Shown: positions 43,489 through 52,599 of the stretch, piece by piece | Position numbering within the stretch: position 1 is the stretch's first letter | Layout: each line of letters opens with the position of its first letter | Assembly (NCBI RefSeq): GCF_013359935.1 | Contig: NZ_JABMCB010000201.1 | Span: 62,001 to 126,000, forward strand | Source of the DNA: Paenibacillus xylanilyticus | GTDB lineage: Bacteria > Bacillota > Bacilli > Paenibacillales > Paenibacillaceae | Length of the DNA: 64,000 bases | Direction: 5' to 3' | Notes under the pieces: model-generated | What the model was told of the DNA's origin: nothing | Databases searched by the model: none | Seen by the model: only the letters and a program-made list of their open reading frames with translations | Translations under genes and position numbers: made by a program

Positions 43489-44322
43489 TCAGATCCGCAG
43501 CAGATTCAAGTCGAATTCGGGAACAAGGCCTTCTTTCATGGCTCGTCCAAGCAGTGCTGTAATCGCACCGTAGCCGTCATCGCCCAGATGGGCACTAAAT
43601 TCGTTCACATACAGATCGATATGCTGCGCTGCCACATCCGGGTCCATTTCCTGTGCATGCGCCATGACGTACTCTCTGGATTCATCGGGATGTGCCCAGG
43701 CGTATTCTACAGATGCGCGTGCCCATCCGGCGAGTGCATGAGCGTCCAGATTGCGGCGTGCAATGATTGCTCCAAGCGGGATCGGCAGACCTGTGTCACT
43801 TTCCCACCAGCTGCCCAGGTCGGTCATCAGCTTCAGGTCATAGTTCTGGTATGTGAAGCGCGCTTCATGAATGACCAGGCCGGCATCGATTTTGCCGTCA
43901 CGGACAGCAGGCATGATCTGGTCGAACGGCATCACAACGATTTCGCCCACTCCGCCAGGGACATTCTGAGCTGCCCACAGACGGAACAGCAGATAAGCGG
44001 TTGAACGTTCACTTGGCACGGCAACCCGGCGCCCCGACAGATAAGCAGGATCGGTCGTACCGTCAGCGGTAAGAACCAGTGGCCCGCACCCTCTTCCCAG
44101 TGCACCGCCGGAAGGCAGCAGAGCATATTCGGACAGCACATAAGGCAGTGCTGCATATGAAATTTTCAGTACATCCGGACCGCCAGGATTGGCAGCCAGA
44201 CCGTTGGTAATGTCAATATCCGCATAACGGACGTCCAGTTCAGGGGCACCCGGAATCAGACCGTGTACCCAGGCGTGAAAGATGAACGTATCGTTAGGAC
44301 AAGGGGAAAATGCAATTTTCAT
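43489..44322 (-). CDS. mqnD: 1,4-dihydroxy-6-naphthoate synthase MqnD
   Basis: 277 residues. Converts cyclic dehypoxanthine futalosine to 1,4-dihydroxy-6-naphthoate in the futalosine route to menaquinone. The start MKIAFSPCPNDTFIFHAWVHG is nearly invariant in MqnD, and DVLKISYAALPYVLSEYALLPSGGA with the RGCGPLVL stretch and the DAGLVIHEARFTY segment also fit. It overlaps mqnB by four bases (ATGA). The window therefore shows two steps of the pathway; mqnA, mqnC and mqnE are not here. Confidence 0.94.
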   Translation of the reverse strand: MKIAFSPCPNDTFIFHAWVHGLIPGAPELDVRYADIDITNGLAANPGGPDVLKISYAALPYVLSEYALLPSGGALGRGCGPLVLTADGTTDPAYLSGRRVAVPSERSTAYLLFRLWAAQNVPGGVGEIVVMPFDQIMPAVRDGKIDAGLVIHEARFTYQNYDLKLMTDLGSWWESDTGLPIPLGAIIARRNLDAHALAGWARASVEYAWAHPDESREYVMAHAQEMDPDVAAQHIDLYVNEFSAHLGDDGYGAITALLGRAMKEGLVPEFDLNLLRI

Positions 44323-45149
44323 GATGTAAGTACCTCCCGTAAAATGGAACTTGCTGCCTGGAGCGCATCCAGGGCATCCTTGATGCGCCAGGCATCGCGG
44401 TCGCGTGGACCGACCGCGTTTGATATGGCCCGCAGTTCGAGCGCAGGCACGCCGAACTGCTTGGACGCTGTTGCCACGCCGAAGCCTTCCATGCCTTCGG
44501 CGGTGGCATCCGGCACGCGGCGCAGCAGCTCCGCGGCTGTCTCAGCCGTTCCGGTCGCCGTGGACACGGTGACCGCCGTACCTCCGCTGACAGCGTGCCC
44601 GGCCCGCTGCAGCTCATAGCGCAGGCGCGCGGCAAGCTCCGCGTCCGCCGCCACACGGGACGAGCCGAATCCGAGCTCGTCCACGCTCAGGAAGCCGTCT
44701 GGCGTCTGCGAGCCCAGATCGGCGGCAACCATGGCGTCGGCCACCACGAGGGAGCCGACGTCCGCCCGGCCGGGGAACCCGCCGCCGATGCCGGCACTGA
44801 CCACCAGCGAGTACGCTGGGGTCAGTCCGGTCCCGGCAAGGGGCCCCGGGGATGCGGCAGATGACTGTGCCGCATCCGGTCCGGCTGGCGCGGTGGCACC
44901 CTGCGCCAGTGCCTGCACGCCAGCCGCTGCGGCCAATGCCAGCGTGGCTGCCGTGCTTGCTGCAACCGCTGACGGGCCAACCCCGCCAGCGATCACGTCA
45001 AACATGCCCGCGGGGTGGTCACCCAGGCCGCGGAGTACGGCTTCTTTTTCCGCATCGACAGCGGTCACGATTAATACACGCGGAGCCGCTTTTTCGGGTG
45101 CTGGGCCCGTTGGCCCTGTATGGTTTAACGCTTGATTTTGCTCATTCAT
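44319..45149 (-). CDS. mqnB: Futalosine hydrolase MqnB with an Ala/Gly/Pro-rich insert
   Basis: 276 residues, against about 220-230 in typical MqnB. It splits futalosine into dehypoxanthine futalosine and hypoxanthine. A nucleoside-phosphorylase fold is clear: VLIVTAVDAEKEAVLRGL, SAGIGGGFPGRADVGSLVVAD, MEGFGVATASKQFGVPALEL and the terminal helix after ISNAVGPRDRDAW. A stretch at about 68-108, rich in Ala, Gly and Pro (AAAAAGVQALAQGATAPAGP), lengthens the protein and lies in very GC-rich DNA unlike the rest of the window. It is probably a disordered loop. Function should be intact because the core motifs are present. Confidence 0.9.
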   Translation of the reverse strand: MNEQNQALNHTGPTGPAPEKAAPRVLIVTAVDAEKEAVLRGLGDHPAGMFDVIAGGVGPSAVAASTAATLALAAAAGVQALAQGATAPAGPDAAQSSAASPGPLAGTGLTPAYSLVVSAGIGGGFPGRADVGSLVVADAMVAADLGSQTPDGFLSVDELGFGSSRVAADAELAARLRYELQRAGHAVSGGTAVTVSTATGTAETAAELLRRVPDATAEGMEGFGVATASKQFGVPALELRAISNAVGPRDRDAWRIKDALDALQAASSILREVLTS

Positions 45150-45394
45150 CGGAGTTCTCCCTTATAAGGTGTTAGATTCAACGCTGTATTTGGTCATCTC
45201 CATCATAACGGAATGGGAAAGTGCGGAACAACCTTTGCATTCATTTATCTGAGCATTTTGCCTGAATCCAACAAGCTCACTTTACCGAATGATGCCTCAA
45301 CTATAATTCCATGTTTAACTGCCCACGCGAGCCCTATATGTTATTTCATATATATAAAGTTATCGCGGATCAAACGGGAAGTCAAAGTTAACCG

Positions 45395-45423
45395 TTGACA
45401 AGCGAATCTAACTGTATTAATAA
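45395..45423 (+). promoter_or_regulatory. SigA promoter of the first YtrA-type operon
   Basis: TTGACA (45395-45400), 17 bases, TAATAA (45418-45423). The palindrome at 45409-45437 overlaps the -10 hexamer. Confidence 0.75.
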
Positions 45424-45437
45424 TAATAGTACAGTTA
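45409..45437. promoter_or_regulatory. GntR/YtrA operator
   Basis: TAACTGTA and its exact complement TACAGTTA are separated by 13 bases and cover the -10 element. Likely self-repression site of the regulator encoded next. The rest of the 45150-45534 gap shows no gene. Confidence 0.6.
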
Positions 45438-45534
45438 ATACACCTCAGTGTTAGGAGCATACACTTCAGATACAGTCAGTCATTATTAAGCTTACGGGGT
45501 ATTACATCATATTTTTTTGGAGAGGAGGTGCGGG

Positions 45535-45924
45535 ATGTTCGAATTAGATGTACGCAGCCGTAAGGCGATCTACGAACAGCTAGTGGACAAAATCAAGGAA
45601 ATGATCGTGTACGGTGTTCTCCAACCTGATGAGCAGCTTCCTTCCGTGCGCACACTGTCAGCGCAGCTGACCGTCAACCCGAATACGATTCAGAAGGCAT
45701 ATCGGGAGCTTGAACGTGAAGGTTATATCTACTCTTTGCAGGGAAAAGGGAGCTTCGTATCATCGTCTGTGGAACATCCGAATGCAGCCATGAGAGATGA
45801 GATTAGAGCGGCACTGGTGAAGCTGATTGCAGAAGCTTCGTATTCCGGTTTAACCAAGGCGGATCTGACGCTTTTGTTCCAGGAAGCGATGGCCCGTATA
45901 GAAAAGGGGGAGCCGAATGATTGA
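45535..45924 (+). CDS. GntR family regulator, YtrA subfamily
   Basis: 129 residues from ATG 45535 behind GAGGAGG. The N-terminal winged helix (IYEQLVDKIKEMIVYGVLQP, LPSVRTLSAQLTVNPNTIQK) is followed by only a short effector tail of about 50 residues, the mark of the YtrA group. Such proteins repress the ABC genes behind them and respond to cell-wall stress. It overlaps the ATPase gene by eight bases. Confidence 0.92.
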   Translation: MFELDVRSRKAIYEQLVDKIKEMIVYGVLQPDEQLPSVRTLSAQLTVNPNTIQKAYRELEREGYIYSLQGKGSFVSSSVEHPNAAMRDEIRAALVKLIAEASYSGLTKADLTLLFQEAMARIEKGEPND

Positions 45925-46819
45925 GCTAAATCAGGTCATTAAAGCGTTTGAACATGAAAAAGCGGTTGATGGCGTAACGATGCACATACATAAGGGATCA
46001 ATCTACGGTTTGCTCGGTTCCAACGGGGCAGGCAAAACATCGCTGCTCAAGATCATAGCAGGCATCTATCGTCAGGACAGCGGAACAGTTCGCATCGATG
46101 GGGCTGAAATTTATGAAAATATGGACCTCAAGGGCCGCACTATCTTCATGGCAGATGCGCCTTACTTTTTCCCGCAATCTTCCATTACCCAGATGGCTGC
46201 CTTTTATCGTTCGGTATATCCGCGCTGGAATGAGGAACGGTTCGCGCAGCTGGCGACAGTGTTCAAACTGGACGTAAAACGCAAACTGCATCGCATGTCC
46301 AAAGGCATGCGCAGGCAGGCAGCTGTGTGGCTCGGGCTGAGCTGCATGCCGGAAGTGCTGCTCATGGATGAGCCGATAGACGGCCTTGATCCGGTGATGC
46401 GTCAGCAGATCAAAAATCTGCTGTTCCAGGAAGCCGCCGAGCGCCAGGTGACCATTATTATTTCGTCGCATAATCTGCGTGAAATCGAAGACCTTTGTGA
46501 TCACGTCGCCATTATGCACAAAGGCCGCATTATAGTAGAGAAGGATCTCGATGATCTGAAGGCCGATACACATAAAATTCAGGTTGCTTTCCGCCATCCT
46601 GACGATGCGAAGGCAGTGGATGATCAATTGAACATTTTACATGAAGAGATGCGGGGAAGTGTCTCACTATACATTGTCAAAGGTAACCGTGAGCTCGTGA
46701 CGGAACGGTTTCGCTCCCTGAATCCTTACCTGCTGGACGTGCTGCCGCTGACGCTGGAAGAAATATTTATTTATGAAATGGAGGATGCAGGGTATGATAT
46801 TCAACCGATTATTCTGTAA
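45917..46819 (+). CDS. ABC transporter ATPase, YtrB-like
   Basis: 300 residues. Walker A GSNGAGKTS, Walker B VLLMDEPIDGLD and the switch region SSHNLREI are normal; the signature is MSKGMRRQ, the usual variant in this family. The C-terminal 80 residues form a regulatory extension. It overlaps the regulator and is itself overlapped by the permease gene. In Bacillus the ytr system affects cell-wall thickness and acetoin or antibiotic response, so a similar role is possible. Confidence 0.9.
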   Translation: MIELNQVIKAFEHEKAVDGVTMHIHKGSIYGLLGSNGAGKTSLLKIIAGIYRQDSGTVRIDGAEIYENMDLKGRTIFMADAPYFFPQSSITQMAAFYRSVYPRWNEERFAQLATVFKLDVKRKLHRMSKGMRRQAAVWLGLSCMPEVLLMDEPIDGLDPVMRQQIKNLLFQEAAERQVTIIISSHNLREIEDLCDHVAIMHKGRIIVEKDLDDLKADTHKIQVAFRHPDDAKAVDDQLNILHEEMRGSVSLYIVKGNRELVTERFRSLNPYLLDVLPLTLEEIFIYEMEDAGYDIQPIIL

Positions 46820-48818
46820 CCGGGGCATCCTGTACCAAAATTTCAGGCAGCATGGCTGGCTCGGAATTCTGTACCTGATCACGCTGCTGTTTTCGCTGCC
46901 GCTCCATATTGCGACGGAGCATAGAGATATCCCGCAGCAGATTACCAGCTTGTTTCAGTCGAACGGGGAAACCCACATTTTGTTTGCAATCACCTTCCCG
47001 GTGGCGATGGGCATTTTTCTTTTCCGTTATATGCAATCCGGAGCGCCGTCGGATTTGTTCCACGGTTTGCCGCTGCAGCGCAAACATCTGTTAACGGTGA
47101 ATCTGCTAACCGGCTTCGGGATGATTCTGGTTCCAATCTGGCTTACCACAGCGATTACCGGCTGGGTATGGGCTGCTCAGGATGGACTCGCTTTTATCTT
47201 TAACGGCAGTGAGATCTGGATGTGGGGTCTTAGCATGAGCATTTATTCGCTGTTTATGTTCATGCTGACGGTGGCTGTGGGCATGTGCATCGGCCAATCC
47301 GTACTGCAGGGACTAACGGTCTATGCAATCCTGTTGCTGCCTGTCGTGTTCTGGTTTATCTTTACGCTGCACCTGCAGCATTATCTGTTTGGATATCCAT
47401 ACGGTGATATGAACAGCTACGCGGAGAAAATATCCCTTGTTCTGCGTATGGCTTCAATCAGCAATTATCCGGTGATTGGTAGGGAACTCGTAATCTACGC
47501 AGCTTTGGCCCTTGTATTCATCCCATTGTCTTATGTCTTATATGCCAAGCGCAAAGTGGAATCCGCTACCCAGGCCATTACGTTTACCCTTGTAAAACCA
47601 ATATTTCGCTTTGGTTTGATGTTTACGCTGGTACTGATTGGCGGAGCCTACTTCACGATGATTGCACCGCCAGGATCAACCGGGTGGACCATCTTCGGGT
47701 ATGTTCTCGGTGGTATTGTCGGGTACATTGTGGCCGAGATGATCATTCGTAAAACGTGGCTGATCTGGAACGGCAGATTACTGCCCAAGCTGGTTCTATA
47801 TGGTCTCTTGTCTGGGTTGATTCTGTACGTGCCTGTTGCCGATTGGAACGGATACGCTGCCAGAGTGCCAGAGATGAATGATGTCAAAAGCATTAAACTT
47901 GGCGGGGATCATTACACTTACGTTAACGGTGTGAATCAGAAGGTGGATGATCAACCATTTTACTCGGATGACCCTGAATTTATGGAAGCTGTCCTTGCCC
48001 TTCATCAAAAAATAATCACTTCGGATCTGTCTTTGCCAGACCCCGTTTATCCGGATGATAATTATGATGAGTATGTTTACATTAACTACAAATTGAATAA
48101 CGGCAAGGTCATGAAGCGCAGATACCAAATTCCTGAAGCCGAATTCAGACAGGAACTGATGGCTTTGAAACAGTCCCCGGATTATAAAAGGGTGGCCTAT
48201 GATACGTATAAACTGGATGAGGATTTGCTCAGTATTGGTATCCGTTCAACCATCAGTTCGTATCGCAAAGTATACATTGGCAGTCCTGACCAGGTCCGTG
48301 AGTTCAAGGAGCTGCTGAAGCAGGATATTCTGGACCAGACCTATGAGGAGCAGCGTTCCCCGTGGCAGTCGTTTGCATACGCGGAAATGAACCAGGAATC
48401 GGCTTCAAATGATCCGTATCAACCGAAAGAGATGTGGAGTTTTGAAATTAAACCCAGCTATGACCGGGTGATCGGATGGTTAAAAGAGAACAAATTATAC
48501 GATCAACTGCTTATTACTGCCGATGAAATTGCTTCGGCCCAGATCGTTAAACAGGAAATAGACAGTCCGGGTAATCCTCAGTGGGTATATGCTGAGCCGG
48601 AATATATTGACGGAAACTTAAGCGGCAGCAAGCAGGTTGCGACTAAAAATAAAAAGATCATCAGCGACCTGCTTGAACGTCAGCGATCAGGGGAACGGAC
48701 AGAGAAAGCAACCGTTTATCAGATCAAGCTGAATGCCATCCGCGGTGAGAACATCTACATGATGCTGAAGGAAGAGGATTTGACCGAAGACATGAAGGCC
48801 ATTTTGGCCGATCAGTAG
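46794..48818 (+). CDS. ABC-2 type permease with a large C-terminal soluble domain
   Basis: 674 residues from ATG 46794, nine bases behind GGAGG; an ATG at 46773 lies deeper in the ATPase gene. About ten membrane helices fill residues 1-350, then a polar domain of some 320 residues rich in Asp, Glu and Tyr follows the last helix. That domain, which starts near VPVADWNGYAARVPE, is probably outside the membrane and may bind a peptide or wall compound. It is the transport partner of the YtrB-like ATPase. A terminator lies 170 bases beyond the gene. Confidence 0.85.
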   Translation: MIFNRLFCNRGILYQNFRQHGWLGILYLITLLFSLPLHIATEHRDIPQQITSLFQSNGETHILFAITFPVAMGIFLFRYMQSGAPSDLFHGLPLQRKHLLTVNLLTGFGMILVPIWLTTAITGWVWAAQDGLAFIFNGSEIWMWGLSMSIYSLFMFMLTVAVGMCIGQSVLQGLTVYAILLLPVVFWFIFTLHLQHYLFGYPYGDMNSYAEKISLVLRMASISNYPVIGRELVIYAALALVFIPLSYVLYAKRKVESATQAITFTLVKPIFRFGLMFTLVLIGGAYFTMIAPPGSTGWTIFGYVLGGIVGYIVAEMIIRKTWLIWNGRLLPKLVLYGLLSGLILYVPVADWNGYAARVPEMNDVKSIKLGGDHYTYVNGVNQKVDDQPFYSDDPEFMEAVLALHQKIITSDLSLPDPVYPDDNYDEYVYINYKLNNGKVMKRRYQIPEAEFRQELMALKQSPDYKRVAYDTYKLDEDLLSIGIRSTISSYRKVYIGSPDQVREFKELLKQDILDQTYEEQRSPWQSFAYAEMNQESASNDPYQPKEMWSFEIKPSYDRVIGWLKENKLYDQLLITADEIASAQIVKQEIDSPGNPQWVYAEPEYIDGNLSGSKQVATKNKKIISDLLERQRSGERTEKATVYQIKLNAIRGENIYMMLKEEDLTEDMKAILADQ

Positions 48819-48985
48819 ATTACATTGTAAGCGGGAAGGGTTCTCCCGCTGCATGATGTTGTATGATGTACAGCCTGGAGGCTGACTTGACGAAATGAGA
48901 GTGTTGGAATATATTAGAAAAGGTTGAGATTCGCGCTAAAAACAAGATAAAACTGCGAATTATATAGGGAACGGTTAATAAGGGA

Positions 48986-49034
48986 AGCACCCGTAAAATC
49001 AGGCAATCGTCTGACTTTGCGGGTGCTTTTTTGT
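48986..49034 (+). terminator. Terminator of the first YtrA-type operon
   Basis: GCACCCG...AATCAG pairs with CTGACTT...CGGGTGC around an 8-base loop, then TTTTTT. Confidence 0.8.
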
Positions 49035-49117
49035 GTTTGTTTCGGCCGCTTCACCTTGGATCAACTGGAGAACGAAGAAGTTGTATTACATTTAGAGTGA
49101 ACGAGGAGGAAGGTTCA

Positions 49118-50023
49118 ATGAACATGGTGGAAGATCGATTCAACATGGACCAAGGCACGAGTCACGGTCATGTTGCGAGGAGAACTGCAAGGTGGTTTAT
49201 CACCCGCCTGTGCATCTCGCTGCTGCTGGTTGTCAGCATGGGCTCAATCCATGCTTTCACACCAGCTGCCGAGGCGGCAGGACCGGATCTTGGTGTAACC
49301 GCGCAAAAGTCGTGGGAAGCCCTGCTTAAGAAGGCGGATGCTCAAACGAAAGCTTCCCTGCAGCAAGCGTACCAGAAAGTGGGGAACTGGACGACACAGG
49401 AGCAGAGCTGGGAGCAGAAAACCAAAACACTTCATGCAGCGAATGCGGCTGAGTTATCCAGGCTTCGTCAGGAAATACGGAAAGCAGATGAAGCGAAACT
49501 GGCTGCTCTGGCCGATACGTTGAAGCGTACCCAAACCCGGTATGAACCGATGTTTACGTTGTATACCACAGTCAACAAGCAGCTTGCAGCAGCAAGAGCC
49601 GCCAAAAACAAGGAATGGACGGCCGCACTCCGAGCCCAGGCGGAGACACTAAAACCGGCTGTACAGCTGGCGAAGGCAGATGTTCGCATGAAGAAACAGC
49701 AGCTTGCCGATGCCCGCAAACGCAAAAGTACCGAGGATAAGCGTCTTCGAAGTATGCTTGCGGCGGCTGACCCGTTCAAGAAACAGATTCAAACAGGCAA
49801 AAAGCAGGCAAGCCTAACCAAAGAGAGATACGCGAACGCACTGAAGCTGTTCAAACAGAACATCAAACAAGGCCAACCCTCACGTGTGTTGAGTTCATTG
49901 AATCAGCTCTCATCTGCGGCCGAGAAGTGGGCCGGCTCCAAACAAAATATCCATGCATTGGAGCAAAAGGTTGCCGATACCTACCTGAAAGTAAAAAAGG
50001 AGCTCGCAAAGAGAACACAATAG
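49118..50023 (+). CDS. Secreted coiled-coil protein of unknown function
   Basis: 301 residues from ATG 49118 behind GAGGAGGAAGG; the frame from 49031 starts inside the terminator. Positively charged N-terminus, hydrophobic core LCISLLLVVSMGSIHAF and AEA form a signal peptide. The mature part is almost all helix, rich in Ala, Lys, Gln and Glu, with long heptad stretches (about 80-290). No domain is recognised. A cell-wall or surface role is possible. It is a single gene. Confidence 0.75.
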   Translation: MNMVEDRFNMDQGTSHGHVARRTARWFITRLCISLLLVVSMGSIHAFTPAAEAAGPDLGVTAQKSWEALLKKADAQTKASLQQAYQKVGNWTTQEQSWEQKTKTLHAANAAELSRLRQEIRKADEAKLAALADTLKRTQTRYEPMFTLYTTVNKQLAAARAAKNKEWTAALRAQAETLKPAVQLAKADVRMKKQQLADARKRKSTEDKRLRSMLAAADPFKKQIQTGKKQASLTKERYANALKLFKQNIKQGQPSRVLSSLNQLSSAAEKWAGSKQNIHALEQKVADTYLKVKKELAKRTQ

Positions 50024-50145
50024 ATAAAGTCCAGTTCGGTGCCTCACCAACATAATGAGTCCATTCCACTTTTTGCATGAGTACAGTCGAAGATGAACCG
50101 GGACTATGATACACTCGGATATAAACGACGTGCAGGAGGCTGTGA

Positions 50146-50622
50146 ATGGCAGACAAAGAAGATTTGACCCGATTCGGCGTGGCATTTCCTACCCCGCTGA
50201 TTGAACAGTTTGATGAGTATATTGAAGAGCGGGGTTATAAAAACCGATCCGAGGCTTTTCGTGATTTGGTTCGCAAAACGCTGCTGGAGCCTTCTCATCT
50301 GCAATCCGAGCAGGATGTGGCGGGTACCATTGTCATGGTTTATGACCACCATATCAGCGATCTGCCGATTCGGCTGATGGAATTGCAGCATCAGGCACAT
50401 CATGACATTATCTCCAATATGCATGTACATTTGAACCACGATCAGTGTCTGGAGGTTATCGCAGTAAGGGGCAACCTGGGGCGCTTGCGTCATCTGCATC
50501 AACAGATCCAGGTTCAAAAAGGGGTACTCTATGCCGAATTGTCCGTGACATATGTGGATGAACTCAACAAACTCGCGACCCGTCACAGCCACGATCACAA
50601 TCACAGCCATCATTATGAATGA
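50146..50622 (+). CDS. nikR: Nickel-responsive regulator NikR
   Basis: 158 residues. The N-terminal ribbon-helix-helix (TRFGVAFPTPLIEQFDEYIE, YKNRSEAFRDLVRK) binds DNA, and the ACT-type C-terminal domain has the nickel ligands in LQHQAHHDIISNMHVHLNHD followed by QCLEV, matching E. coli His76, His87, His89 and Cys95. A histidine-rich tail (SHDHNHSHHYE) ends the protein. NikR should shut off nickel uptake when nickel is plentiful; nikABCDE starts 291 bases after its stop. Confidence 0.93.
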   Translation: MADKEDLTRFGVAFPTPLIEQFDEYIEERGYKNRSEAFRDLVRKTLLEPSHLQSEQDVAGTIVMVYDHHISDLPIRLMELQHQAHHDIISNMHVHLNHDQCLEVIAVRGNLGRLRHLHQQIQVQKGVLYAELSVTYVDELNKLATRHSHDHNHSHHYE

Positions 50623-50656
50623 GTTTCAGCTCTTCATCATGTAGTCCCATACATTT

Positions 50657-50695
50657 AAAACAGACTGTTGGTTAAGAGCCAACAGTCTGTTTTTG
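50657..50695 (+). terminator. Terminator after nikR
   Basis: AAAACAGACTGTTGG and CCAACAGTCTGTTTT form a 15-base perfect stem with a 7-base loop and T run, so nikR is separate from nikA. Confidence 0.85.
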
Positions 50696-50814
50696 TTGTC
50701 AACGTTTCTGACCTGGTTGTTTGAGGTGACAGAGTAAACACCATAAATCCACCGTAATATTTTGTGAAATGAAAATAAATGGATTTTGAAGTCAACTTAG
50801 TTAACACGGAAAAT

Positions 50815-50835
50815 AGTAATTGTGCTACAATTGCT
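50815..50835. promoter_or_regulatory. Possible operator before nikA
   Basis: AGTAATTGT, three bases, ACAATTGCT: inverted repeat with 8 of 9 pairs. It overlaps a possible -10 hexamer TACAAT (50826-50831). It does not match the E. coli NikR site, so the binding factor is not established. Confidence 0.35.
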
Positions 50836-50913
50836 AAAAATAGTAACACGGTTACGGATTGAACAGCATCCAGTCTGGAGAATTGCTGCATATCCAAAGG
50901 GGGAAAAGGGTAG

Positions 50914-52557
50914 ATGGGCCAATTTTCATGGAGAAAACGTTCAAGCCAAGCAGGGCTGAGTCTTTTGCTTGTATGTGCGGTTGGACTGGCAGGATGTGCA
51001 CAAGGTGCATCCTCGGTCAAGGAGAGTGGGCAATCAGCAGCTTCACATTCAAGTGACGAGCTGGTGCTTGCGGTTGGTACGGAGCCTGAAGGTGGATTCG
51101 ATCCGACAACAGGTTGGGGACAGTATGGTTCACCGCTCTTCCAGAGTACTTTGCTGAAAAGGGATGCCAAGCTGCATCTGGTCAACGACCTGGCAACAGA
51201 CCATTCCGTCAGTGAAGACGGTCTCACATGGACGATAACGCTGCGGGATGATGTGAAGTTCTCTGATGGTGAGCCACTGACGGCAGAGGATGTAAAGTTT
51301 ACGTTTGAAACGGCGGCCAACAGCGGATCGGTGATTGATCTAACCAATATGGCTGGTGTACAGGCTCCTGATCCAACAACGGTTGTATTCACATTGAAGA
51401 CGCCGCAGTCCACGTTTATCAGTGTTTTGACTACACTCGGGATTGTCCCTGAACACGCCTATGGCTCCGATTATGCCGAACACCCTGTCGGATCCGGTCC
51501 ATACAAGCTGATTCAATGGGATAAGGGGCAGCAGGCCATCGTGGAGGCCAACGAGGAATACTACGGCCAAAAGTCTGCATTCCGCAAACTGACATTCCTC
51601 TACCTGGATGAAGATGCAGCCTTCGCAGCGGCACAAGCCGGATCCGTGGATATTGCCGCCATTCCGGCCGCATTCAGCAAGCAGCAGGTGAACGGCATGA
51701 CACTGGAATCGGTCAAAACCGTGGATAATCGGGGCATCATGTTTCCCATGCAGCCAGCGGGCGGGACTTCTGCAGACGGCTTTCCGGCAGGGAATGATGT
51801 GACGTCCGATCTTGCCATCCGCCAAGCGGTGAATGTAGCCATTGACCGCAATGCATTGGTCGAGGGGGTGCTTGAGGGATATGGCCGTCCGGCTTATTCC
51901 GTCAGTGATGATCTGCCTTGGGGCAATCCGGATACTGTATTCGCAGATGGGGATGTTCAAGAAGCGAAGCGGATTCTGGCGGATGGAGGCTGGACCGATG
52001 CAGACGGTGATGGGATTGTTGAGAAAAACGGTGTAGAAGCCGAGTTCAACCTGCTCTACTTTGCAGGAGACCTGACCAGACAGTCGTTAGCGCTTGCTGC
52101 AGCGGATATGGCTGCTCAAGCTGGAATCAAAATCAATGTGGAAGGCAAGAGCCGTGAAGAAACGAAAAAACAGGCTTACGCCAATGCCGTCCTATTTGGA
52201 TGGGGCAGTCACGATCCGCTGGAAACCTACAATTTGTACAGCAGTACGCATAAAGGAGAGGGGTACTATAATGTGGGACTGTATTCCAACCCGGCGGTAG
52301 ACCGCTGGATGCAGCAGGCCCTTCAGGCTACGAGTGAAGAAGAAGCCCTTCCATTCTGGCAAAAGGCAGAGTGGGACGGGACGACCGGATTCAGTTATCA
52401 GGGGGACGCCCCATGGGCATGGTTGGTCAACATTGATCACCTGTATCTGGTCAAGGAAGGTCTGAACATTGGTGAACAACAAATTCACCCGCATGGTCAC
52501 GGTTGGCCGGTGACATCCAATCTGGAGGAATGGTCCTGGGATGACAATGCGAAATAG
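50914..52557 (+). CDS. nikA: Nickel-type binding lipoprotein NikA
   Basis: 547 residues, a family-5 solute-binding protein. The signal ends in VGLAGCAQ, a lipobox. LVLAVGTEPEGGFDPTTGWG, the DDVKFSDGEPLTAEDVKFTF segment and NPVGSGPYKL-like HPVGSGPYKLIQWD are typical, and the C-terminal lobe has the YGWGSHDPLETYN-like FGWGSHDPLETYN. Nickel as ligand is inferred from nikR before it and from the operon, since family-5 proteins also bind peptides or metallophores. GGGGGAAAAGG lies before the ATG. Confidence 0.85.
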   Translation: MGQFSWRKRSSQAGLSLLLVCAVGLAGCAQGASSVKESGQSAASHSSDELVLAVGTEPEGGFDPTTGWGQYGSPLFQSTLLKRDAKLHLVNDLATDHSVSEDGLTWTITLRDDVKFSDGEPLTAEDVKFTFETAANSGSVIDLTNMAGVQAPDPTTVVFTLKTPQSTFISVLTTLGIVPEHAYGSDYAEHPVGSGPYKLIQWDKGQQAIVEANEEYYGQKSAFRKLTFLYLDEDAAFAAAQAGSVDIAAIPAAFSKQQVNGMTLESVKTVDNRGIMFPMQPAGGTSADGFPAGNDVTSDLAIRQAVNVAIDRNALVEGVLEGYGRPAYSVSDDLPWGNPDTVFADGDVQEAKRILADGGWTDADGDGIVEKNGVEAEFNLLYFAGDLTRQSLALAAADMAAQAGIKINVEGKSREETKKQAYANAVLFGWGSHDPLETYNLYSSTHKGEGYYNVGLYSNPAVDRWMQQALQATSEEEALPFWQKAEWDGTTGFSYQGDAPWAWLVNIDHLYLVKEGLNIGEQQIHPHGHGWPVTSNLEEWSWDDNAK

Positions 52558-52599
52558 GCATCGAGGGGACAGATCCAGCCTGAATCAAGGAGAGATGGT

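Noticed and set aside
44731..45135. Long plus-strand frame opposite mqnB
   Set aside because: It is a by-product of the high GC in mqnB; it has no ribosome site and no family features, while the minus strand has clear MqnB motifs.
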